64,000 bases of DNA, taken from assembly GCA_963749715.1 (NCBI GenBank), contig CAVVNR010000012.1:186001-250000 (forward strand), read 5' to 3'. This document shows positions 57,445-64,000 of this stretch, piece after piece. Below the pieces are notes generated by a model. It was not told where the DNA came from and ran no database searches. It saw only the letters and a program-made list of their open reading frames with translations. Position numbers and translations under genes: made by a program. Each line of letters opens with the position of its first letter. The stretch's first letter is position 1. This stretch comes from Roseiarcus sp963749715. GTDB taxonomy: Bacteria; Pseudomonadota; Alphaproteobacteria; Rhizobiales; Beijerinckiaceae.

Positions 57445-59133
57445 TCAAGGTTTCGGAGCGCCCCCGAGAGGCAATCCGAAGATCGTCAGGACATGGTCGC
57501 TTGCCACGAACACCTGACCGTTTGCAACAACCGGCTTGATATTCGCGTCGCGGGTCAGGTTCCATTGTCCGGCTGCATATTGACCCAACAATGGAAGCGT
57601 TCCATTTAAGGGTGCGGCATTGATCGCGTAAAGATATACTGTATTGTTAACGCCGGAGGGGCGGCTGACGGCCCAAATTATCGCATTCTCATTTGGACCG
57701 TTCCCGTTCGACGAGACCGTTGTAAAGAAGCCTGGATCTTGACCGGAGTTGGGGGACTGGATGGCAGCCGAGGCCTCCTCGGTCAAAAGTGTCGACGCGC
57801 CATTGTTGATGAGTTTCCATGTGATTACCGTATTTCCTCCACTGCTCACGACGCGGCCGATACCCTCGGGGCCCATGAAGTAGGACGGCGCACACCAGCA
57901 CCCACCTTGGGTTTCCACGCCAAGAACTTTGTCCGTGCCGCCGGGCGTATACCCGCCAAGATTATTGGCGTCGAGAAGAAACAGCCTGCCGTCCTTGCCT
58001 CCCGCAACGAGCAGCGACGGGAAATTCCCACCCTGCGGCGGAATCTTCATGACCCCGCCAGCACCCAAATCCTCGTCATACTTGTCCATCGTGCTTTCGT
58101 TCGACGGCGTGAAGATGTCGACAACGGTAGACAAATCTGGGCTAATCTTAACCACACTATTGGCAATGTTATTCACTTCGTCATAGGAGCAACCACAAGG
58201 GTCGGAATTCCCTGTCGCGAAGTACAGATATCCCGCCTGGGCTCCAGTTCCATCGCCGTCCGCGACAATGCCGGACCCGGACATCCATATTGACGACAGG
58301 AAATCGTTGTCCTGCGATGTTGACAGTTTGTTGGTCAAAAAACTCGTGCCTGAAACGGCAAGCGTAGCCGGGTCAAACGCCACTAGCCAACCTCGACCCG
58401 GACCCACGAAGCGTTTTCTATTTTCATTCTTGGAAGCGAATCCGGCGTAAATCGTTCCGTTAACAAGAAGAAGAGCCGTCCTTTCTTTCTCATTACCAGG
58501 CATGAAAGTCGCTTCAGTTCCGCTTGCGAATTCACTCGAGACTTTTGCCCGGTCGACGTCAACTCTAGCAGCTGCATCGGTCAAATCGTCAAGATTGATC
58601 GAATGAAGCCGGATAGTATTATCGCCTTCGGTCTTCCTAAACGTGAAAAAATATAGATGCCCCGAGACCAGATCGGCGAAGGGGGTTGCGCGAATTCCCC
58701 AATCGATGGAATCCGTCGGCCCAAAATTTCTCTGCATGAGTATGGCGCCGCTTGCGCTGTTGATGGCATAGACGGTATTGTTTTCGGTTACCACATAGAC
58801 GACCTCGTAGGCGCCAGGTCGGCAGGCGCTTTTTGAGTAGGCGCCGCAAGCGACATTTTGATTTGGCACAACAAGCGGCTGCGCGTCGACGGTTTGATCG
58901 AGCGCGACGGTAACGCGTAGGCCAAAACCGTTGTTTGACGCGGCGAGAACCTGGGGCGTGAGGACCGTTTCCGTGGAATTCCAACTGGTTCGCATATAAT
59001 CATAATGCTCGGTCACTATTGCCGTGCCAGTTTGCGCATGCGCTGCGACCACGGCGGCTAAAACAGGCGCCGCGGAAGCAAGGCACATCGTCAGATAGGA
59101 AATTGTTTTCCCCGTGGCCCGAAAACCTTCCAA
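57445..59133 (-). CDS. Secreted PQQ-like beta-propeller protein
   Basis: The protein of about 562 residues has a signal peptide (YLTMCLASAAPVLAAVVAAH). Repeated beta-propeller blades follow, such as VYVVTENNTVYAINSASGAI, GWLVAFDPATLAVSGT and FPSLLVAGGKDGRLFLLDAN. The fold is that of PQQ-dependent dehydrogenases and BamB; I see no clear PQQ catalytic residues. The TTG at 59133 has AGGGGG before it and gives LEGFRATGKTISYL; an ATG further downstream in the signal (MCLASAAP) is an alternative. Two cysteine-rich loops (CGCSYDE; GGCWCAPSYF) may form disulfides. It is convergent with the phosphoesterase. Confidence 0.75.
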   Translation of the reverse strand: MEGFRATGKTISYLTMCLASAAPVLAAVVAAHAQTGTAIVTEHYDYMRTSWNSTETVLTPQVLAASNNGFGLRVTVALDQTVDAQPLVVPNQNVACGAYSKSACRPGAYEVVYVVTENNTVYAINSASGAILMQRNFGPTDSIDWGIRATPFADLVSGHLYFFTFRKTEGDNTIRLHSINLDDLTDAAARVDVDRAKVSSEFASGTEATFMPGNEKERTALLLVNGTIYAGFASKNENRKRFVGPGRGWLVAFDPATLAVSGTSFLTNKLSTSQDNDFLSSIWMSGSGIVADGDGTGAQAGYLYFATGNSDPCGCSYDEVNNIANSVVKISPDLSTVVDIFTPSNESTMDKYDEDLGAGGVMKIPPQGGNFPSLLVAGGKDGRLFLLDANNLGGYTPGGTDKVLGVETQGGCWCAPSYFMGPEGIGRVVSSGGNTVITWKLINNGASTLLTEEASAAIQSPNSGQDPGFFTTVSSNGNGPNENAIIWAVSRPSGVNNTVYLYAINAAPLNGTLPLLGQYAAGQWNLTRDANIKPVVANGQVFVASDHVLTIFGLPLGGAPKP

Positions 59134-59915
59134 GATATCGCCCCCTAAACCGATTTTCGACTTGCAATTGCGCGCCGCGTTCCCTTCAGCGTTAACCAAT
59201 TTAGTCGCGAGATTATCATGATGAACCGCAATTAAACACCGCCGCTTCCTCGTTCCCAGCAATCTAAAAACAAATCTCATCCGACATTCGCCGGACCGAC
59301 CCCGCTTGGACAAATAGATTGCGCCATTTCGTCGATCGCAACAAGCGGAATCCGTTGCGGCGGATGCTGATGACCCTCGGAAGAAGCAGGCGCCCAGCCG
59401 ACGGCGAAGTCTTACGGTAAAAATTAGGCGCAAACGCCCTGCCGGGCGCGCCCGTCGCGCGCGGCTGAAAGCCCGACCCTGCATAGTCACGTCGCTCCGG
59501 GCCTGCGGCCTTCCCAGCCGGTCGCGTCAATTGCGAATTTCGAGGCGCGCTGCGAGCGAAAATGCACGTGTTCGGTTGCGATAAATGCTTTACATTTTAT
59601 TCGAAACCAGCTAGTTAAATTTGCGAATTTGTGCGCGTTCCCGCACGGGAATGCATGGCAATAACCGAGCGCCTGCCAAATATAGTTATAGACAAACCGA
59701 GGCTAGGCGAAATTAATCGGACCGAGGCTCCCTATGATGCTGATCGGTACGCGCGCGAGTCCGCTATTCGTTTGTCGATTCGCTGCCTGCATCCTTCGGG
59801 ATCGCCCCGCTCGTCGGTAAGGATGCCGCTATAGGCCAGACTAAATCTGAGGTTTAAGCTCAGCGAATTCTTGACGCCTCTTCGACTTTGTTCACTCCTA
59901 GCAACGAGATCGATC
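59134..59915. other. AT-richer divergent intergenic region before the giant repeat gene
   Basis: These 782 bases are less GC-rich than the rest, most clearly at 59560-59720. No gene is convincing. An imperfect hairpin GCGTTCCCG-CA-CGGGAATGC lies at 59635-59654, and a smaller palindrome CTGAG...CTCAG at 59847-59863. TTGACG at 59871-59876 is a possible -35 box about 40 bases before the giant gene, but no clear -10 follows. Promoters for both divergent genes must be here. Confidence 0.45.
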
Positions 59916-62900
59916 ATGTCGCTCAATCCTAAGCGCGCCCCGGCCGGTTACTATTACGAAGCTGGCGATACTTCTTACGTTATCGATCCGTCGGGCACGT
60001 ATAGCCATCGCGGAGCGAGCGCGCCGACGACCGACGCGGCCGGCACGTACAGCGGCGCCGGGGCAAGCGCGCCGACGGCCGACCCGGCCGGCACATACAG
60101 CGGCGCCGGGGCGAGTTCGCCGACGACCGACCCGGCGGGCACGCACAGCGCTGCCCGAGCGAGCGCGCCGACGACCGACCGCGCCGGCACCTACAGCGCC
60201 GCCGGCGCGAGCGCGCCGACGACCGACCCGGCCGGCGCTTACAGCGCCGCCAAGGCCAGCGCGCCCAAATTGGCGGCCGCCGGAACCTACATTCCGGTAA
60301 CGGGTTCGACCTCCGCGGCTGCGCAAATACCAGATCCCGCCGGCACATACAGCGCCGCCGGCGCGAGCGCGCCGACCACCGACCCGGCCGGCACATACAG
60401 CGCCGCCAAGGCCAGCGCGCCCAAATTGGCCGCCGCCGGAACCTACATTCCGGTAACGGGTTCGACCTCCGCGGCGGCGCAAATGCGGGATCCCGCCGGC
60501 ACATACAGCGCCGCCGGGGCGAGCTCGGCGACGACCGACCCGGCCGGCACTTACAGCGCCGCCAGGGCCAGCGCGCCGACGCTGGCCGATCCGGGCACAT
60601 ATATCGCCGCGCCCGGAGCGACGTCGGTTGCGGCCGAGACCGTGGATCCGGCCGGCACTTACAGCGGCGCGGGCGCGTCGGCGCCGACGCTGGCCGATCC
60701 GGGCACATATATCGCCGCGCCCGGAGCGACGTCGGTTGCGGCCGAGACCGTCGACCCGGCCGGCACTTACAGCGGCGCGGGCGCGTCGGCGCCGACGCTG
60801 GCCGATCCCGGCACATATATCGCCGCGCCCGGAGCGACGTCGGTTGCGGCCGAGACCGTCGACCCGGCGGGCACATACAGCGGCGCGGGCGCGTCGGCGC
60901 CGACGCTGGCCGATCCCGGCACATATATCGCCGCGCCCGGAGCGACGTCGGTTGCGGCCGAGACCGTCGACCCGGCGGGCACATACAGCGGTCCCGGCGC
61001 GTCGGCGCCGACGCTGGCCGATCCGGGCACATATATCGCCACGCCCGGAGCGACGTCGGTTGCGGCCGAGACCGTCGACCCGGCGGGCACTTACAGCGGT
61101 GCGGGCGCGTCGGCGCCGACGCTGGCCGATCCCGGCACATATATCGCCGCGCCCGGAGCGACCTCGGTTGCGGCCGAGACCGTGGACCCGGCCGGCACAT
61201 ACAGCGGCGCGGGCGCGTCGGCGCCGACGCCGGCCGATCCCGGCACATATATCGCCGCGGCCGGAGCGACCTCGGTTGCGGCCGAGACCGTGGACCCGGC
61301 CGGAACCTTTAGCCTGGCGGGCGCGAGCGCGCCCACGATCGACCCGGCCGGCACATACAGCGGCGCGGGCGCGTCTCAGCCAACGCTGGCCGATCCCGGC
61401 ACATATATCGCCGCGCCCGGAGCAACCTCGGTTGCGGCCGAGACCGTGGACCCGGCCGGAACCTTTAGCCTGGCGGGCGCGAGCGCGCCCACGATCGACC
61501 CGGCGGGCACTTACAGCGGCGCGGGCGCGAGCACGCCCACGCCGGCCGACCCGGGCACATATATCGCCGCGGCCGGAGCAACCTCGGTCACGGCCGAGAC
61601 CGTCGACCCGGCCGGCACATACAGCGCCGCGGGCGCGTCTCTGCCCACGCCTGCCGACCCGGGCACCTATATCGCCGCGGCCGGAGCGACCTCGGTCGCG
61701 GTCGAGACCGTCGACCCGGCCGGCACGTACAGCGCCGCGGGCGCGAGCGCGCCCACGCTGGCCGATCCCGGCACATATATCGCCGCGCCCGGAGCAACCT
61801 CTGTCGCGGCCGAGACCGTCGACCCGGCCGGCGCCTACAGCGGCGCGGGCGCGAGCGCGCCCACGCTGGCCGACCCGGGCACATATATCGCCACGGCCGG
61901 AGCAACCTCGGTTGCGGCCGAGACCGTCGACCCGGCCGGCACATACAGCGGCGCGGGCGCGTCTCAGCCGACGCCGGCCGATCCCGGCACGTACATCGCC
62001 GCGGCCGGTGCGACCTCGGTCGCGGCCGAGACCGTCGACCCGGCCGGAACCTTTAGCCTGGCGGGCGCGAGCGCGCCCACGACCGACCCGGCCGGCACAT
62101 ACAGCGGCGCGGGCGCGTCGGCGCCGACGCCGGCCGATCCCGGCACGTACATCGCCGCGGCCGGTGCGACCTCGGTCGCGGCCGAGACCGTCGACCCGGC
62201 CGGAACCTTTAGCCCGGCGGGCGCGAGCGCGCCGACGACCGACGCGATGGGCACTTACAGCGGCGCGGGCGCGTCTCAGCCGACGCTGGCCGATCCCGGC
62301 ACGTACATCGCCGCGGCCGGTGCGACCTCGGTCGCGGCCGAGACCGTCGACCCGGCCGGAACCTTTAGCCTGGCGGGCGCGAGCGCGCCCACGACCGACC
62401 CGGCCGGCACATACAGCGGCGCGGGCGCGTCGGCGCCGACGCCGGCCGATCCCGGCACGTACATCGCCGCGGCCGGTGCGACCTCGGTCGCGGCCGAGAC
62501 CGTGGACCCGGCCGGAACCTTTAGCCTGGCGGGCGCGAGCGCGCCGACGACCGACCCGGCCGGCACATACAGCGGCGCGGGCGCGTCTCAGCCAACGCTG
62601 GCCGATCCCGGCACATATATCGCCGTGGCCGGTGCAACCTCGGTCGCGGCCGAGACCGTCGACCCGGCCGGCACATACAGCGCCGCCGGCGCGAGCGCTC
62701 CGACGACCGACCCGGCCGGCACTTACAGCGGTCCCGGCGCGAGCGCGCCCATTCTCGCCGCCGCGGGAACCTATATTCCCGTCACCGGGTCGACCTCGGC
62801 GGCGGCCGAGATTGCCGACCCAGCCGGAACCTATAGCCTGGCGGGCGCGTCAGCTCCCATCACCGACCCGGGAGGAACCTACAGTGCGGCTGGCGCCAGC

Positions 62901-64000
62901 GCCCCGACGACGGACCCGGCTGGCACATACAGCAGTCCGTACGCATTGAACCGCCTGTTTCTGGTGGCTGATAACACAACGCCGGGGACCAGCGTTCTCT
63001 CGTTCAACAGCGCGACGGCGGTGGCGAATTACTACGGCGCCACGAGTGTGCAAGCCTCCCTCGCGAACGAATACTTTGCCGGCTACAGCGGCACTTCTGC
63101 AACCATGCTCTTCACGCGCTACCAGCCCCTTGGAGGCGAAAGGCCGCATTTGATCGGGGCCAACATCAGCAACCTCACTCTCAGTCAGCTGCAAAGCATC
63201 AACGGCTCCCTCTCGATTACTTTCCAAGGATCCACAGATTCCGGATCGATCAATCTTTCGGGGGTTAGCAGTCTCTCGGCCGCGGCGTTTGCGATACAGA
63301 ACGCGCTGAATTCGAACTTGCCGGTCGAGGCCGTGACGGCAGGAAGTTCGATCACGCCCGTTTCTGTTTCCTTCAGCGGGTCCGTCAGGAACGATTACCT
63401 CCAAGTTACGTCACTCTCGTCGGGCGCCATTGAACTCGGCGCCCAGATTTCAGGACCGGGTATACTGGCAACGAGTGGCGAGATTATCAACCAATTGAAT
63501 GGAACGCCTGGCGGCGTCGGACTGTACGCGCTTTTCGGACCCGGAGGGAATATTTCAACGGAGACTATAACGGAGAGTTATGGGGTGCTCACTATCGGCT
63601 CCGTGACTTCCGGCGCTGTCGCAATCGGGCAGGAAGTTACCGGCGTTGGCGTTGCTGGGGTCACGGCGATCGACGACAACCTGAGCGGCAGCGGCCCAGG
63701 AAGCACCTGGGTTGTCAACAACGCGCAGACGGTCGCGGGCGAAAATATGACGATGAATGCGACACCGCTCGGCGTCGCCCTGGTATCCGTCGTTGGCGCG
63801 ACCGAAAATAGCGAGTATTTCAAGGTTCAGCCCAATGGAGATTTCGGCTACGATCACAATCCATCGTCTTTGAGCTACATGAGCGGCACGGCCGCGGCCG
63901 CGTTGGGTCTGACGCAAGGGTCTGGAGCCGTCGATTCAACGCCGGGCGGCGCATTGCCGTCGCCGTCGGCGTTCATGAGCAATCTGGTTCAGGACGAGAA
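59916..64000 (+). CDS. Giant Pro/Ala/Gly/Thr-rich repeat protein with phage-sheath-like C-terminal domain, partial at right edge
   Basis: The frame starts MSLNPKRAPAGYYYEAGDTS and stays open to the window end, at least 1361 residues. No signal peptide is visible, so export by a type I or other route, or a non-exported role, is possible. Residues from about 18 to 1005 are tandem repeats of two types: DPAGTYSGAGASAPTL (16 residues) and ADPGTYIAAPGATSVAAETV (20 residues). From residue 1006 (SPYALNRLFLVADNTTPGT) the sequence is paralogous to the PEP-CTERM protein at 54538 in order: ANYYGATSVQASLANEYF, LFTRYQPLGGERPHL, SGVSSLSAAAFAIQNALN, two beta repeats, then ALGLTQGSGAVDSTPGG. The end lies beyond the window. 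ATG 59916 has GAGATCGATC upstream. The opposing and shifted frames here are shadows. Confidence 0.85.
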   Translation, partial: MSLNPKRAPAGYYYEAGDTSYVIDPSGTYSHRGASAPTTDAAGTYSGAGASAPTADPAGTYSGAGASSPTTDPAGTHSAARASAPTTDRAGTYSAAGASAPTTDPAGAYSAAKASAPKLAAAGTYIPVTGSTSAAAQIPDPAGTYSAAGASAPTTDPAGTYSAAKASAPKLAAAGTYIPVTGSTSAAAQMRDPAGTYSAAGASSATTDPAGTYSAARASAPTLADPGTYIAAPGATSVAAETVDPAGTYSGAGASAPTLADPGTYIAAPGATSVAAETVDPAGTYSGAGASAPTLADPGTYIAAPGATSVAAETVDPAGTYSGAGASAPTLADPGTYIAAPGATSVAAETVDPAGTYSGPGASAPTLADPGTYIATPGATSVAAETVDPAGTYSGAGASAPTLADPGTYIAAPGATSVAAETVDPAGTYSGAGASAPTPADPGTYIAAAGATSVAAETVDPAGTFSLAGASAPTIDPAGTYSGAGASQPTLADPGTYIAAPGATSVAAETVDPAGTFSLAGASAPTIDPAGTYSGAGASTPTPADPGTYIAAAGATSVTAETVDPAGTYSAAGASLPTPADPGTYIAAAGATSVAVETVDPAGTYSAAGASAPTLADPGTYIAAPGATSVAAETVDPAGAYSGAGASAPTLADPGTYIATAGATSVAAETVDPAGTYSGAGASQPTPADPGTYIAAAGATSVAAETVDPAGTFSLAGASAPTTDPAGTYSGAGASAPTPADPGTYIAAAGATSVAAETVDPAGTFSPAGASAPTTDAMGTYSGAGASQPTLADPGTYIAAAGATSVAAETVDPAGTFSLAGASAPTTDPAGTYSGAGASAPTPADPGTYIAAAGATSVAAETVDPAGTFSLAGASAPTTDPAGTYSGAGASQPTLADPGTYIAVAGATSVAAETVDPAGTYSAAGASAPTTDPAGTYSGPGASAPILAAAGTYIPVTGSTSAAAEIADPAGTYSLAGASAPITDPGGTYSAAGASAPTTDPAGTYSSPYALNRLFLVADNTTPGTSVLSFNSATAVANYYGATSVQASLANEYFAGYSGTSATMLFTRYQPLGGERPHLIGANISNLTLSQLQSINGSLSITFQGSTDSGSINLSGVSSLSAAAFAIQNALNSNLPVEAVTAGSSITPVSVSFSGSVRNDYLQVTSLSSGAIELGAQISGPGILATSGEIINQLNGTPGGVGLYALFGPGGNISTETITESYGVLTIGSVTSGAVAIGQEVTGVGVAGVTAIDDNLSGSGPGSTWVVNNAQTVAGENMTMNATPLGVALVSVVGATENSEYFKVQPNGDFGYDHNPSSLSYMSGTAAAALGLTQGSGAVDSTPGGALPSPSAFMSNLVQDE
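59970..62930 (+). repeat. Large in-frame tandem repeat array inside the giant gene
   Basis: Two coding units alternate: A, 48 bases (DPAGTYSxAGASAPTx), and B, 60 bases (ADPGTYIAAxGATSVAAETV). A+B gives a 108-base period across about 60590-61230 and 61545-61975; A+A+B gives a 156-base period around 61390 and across about 61980-62600. B occurs about 17 times. The first 600 bases are more varied, with two longer units containing GTYIPVTGSTSAAAQ. All unit lengths are multiples of three, so the frame is kept. Unit identity at the DNA level is very high in the middle, suggesting recent expansion. Confidence 0.88.

Noticed and set aside
59898..62566. Several long minus-strand frames with repeated Val/Pro/Ala or Cys/Arg/Pro units
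   Set aside because: They are antisense shadows of the same repeats, begin within the array and have no ribosome sites or family matches.
59970..62930. CRISPR-like array of direct repeats
   Set aside because: The units join without unique spacers, have lengths that are multiples of three and encode a continuous protein.
60628..62949. A 773-codon Arg/Pro-rich open frame on the plus strand in the repeat array
   Set aside because: It is a shifted frame of the repeat gene; GC-rich repeats lack stops in every frame. The frame starting at 59916 continues into recognisable domain sequence, while this one does not.

Overview
The window is GC-rich, densely coded DNA from an alphaproteobacterium, most likely a member of the Rhizobiales (Hyphomicrobiales). 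The signs are a quinol oxidase operon of the cyoABCD type, an EcfG-type general stress promoter, PEPxWA-type C-terminal sorting signals, TRAP and Liv-type transporters and many ATGA-coupled genes. Species cannot be set from the sequence alone. No rRNA, tRNA, CRISPR array, insertion sequence or replication origin was seen.

Positions 1-27.3 kb form a catabolic island for sugars or sugar acids. It has a LacI-type regulator with its own operators, two ribose/rhamnose-type ABC importers (one with a single permease, one with two), a GMC oxidoreductase, four short-chain dehydrogenases, a ketopantoate-reductase-like enzyme, a lactonase of the SMP-30 type, a lactonase-like amidohydrolase, two mandelate-racemase-type dehydratases, a Gfo/Idh/MocA enzyme, an acetoacetate-decarboxylase-like protein, an aldo-keto reductase and a 2-oxoacid dehydrogenase (E1 alpha, E1 beta, E2). 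Together they suggest a non-phosphorylating route: oxidise the sugar, open the lactone, dehydrate the acid, oxidise again and cleave. The substrate is not known. Many genes in this part carry apparent single frameshifts, and one binding-protein gene carries about five.

Positions 27.5-36.1 kb hold a complete Liv-type ABC importer flanked by two AMP-forming acyl-CoA ligases, which fits uptake and activation of a carboxylic acid. Then come cyoDCBA on the minus strand (36.2-40.2 kb), a uracil-DNA-glycosylase-like gene, an exported amidohydrolase, a three-gene TRAP transporter (42.1-45.0 kb), a Sir2 protein, and a stress operon (CsbD/DUF883-like, holin-like and DUF3618-like proteins) behind an EcfG-type promoter. 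Positions 47.9-53.6 kb carry a small lipoprotein, a HAD phosphatase, a PLP enzyme of methionine/cysteine metabolism, a quinone-oxidoreductase-like enzyme, an RraA-like protein and a third amidohydrolase that has lost its stop codon and runs into an ABC-2 permease remnant.

Positions 54.5-64.0 kb are an exported-protein locus. It has a PEP-CTERM protein, a phosphoesterase whose own PEP-CTERM tail has decayed, a secreted beta-propeller protein, and a giant repeat protein (at least 1361 residues, running off the right end). The giant protein carries about 17 copies of one 20-residue unit between 16-residue units, followed by a domain that is paralogous to the body of the PEP-CTERM protein. This shared domain looks like a phage tail-sheath-like fold with inserted beta repeats. 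This locus is the most promising place for an undescribed system.
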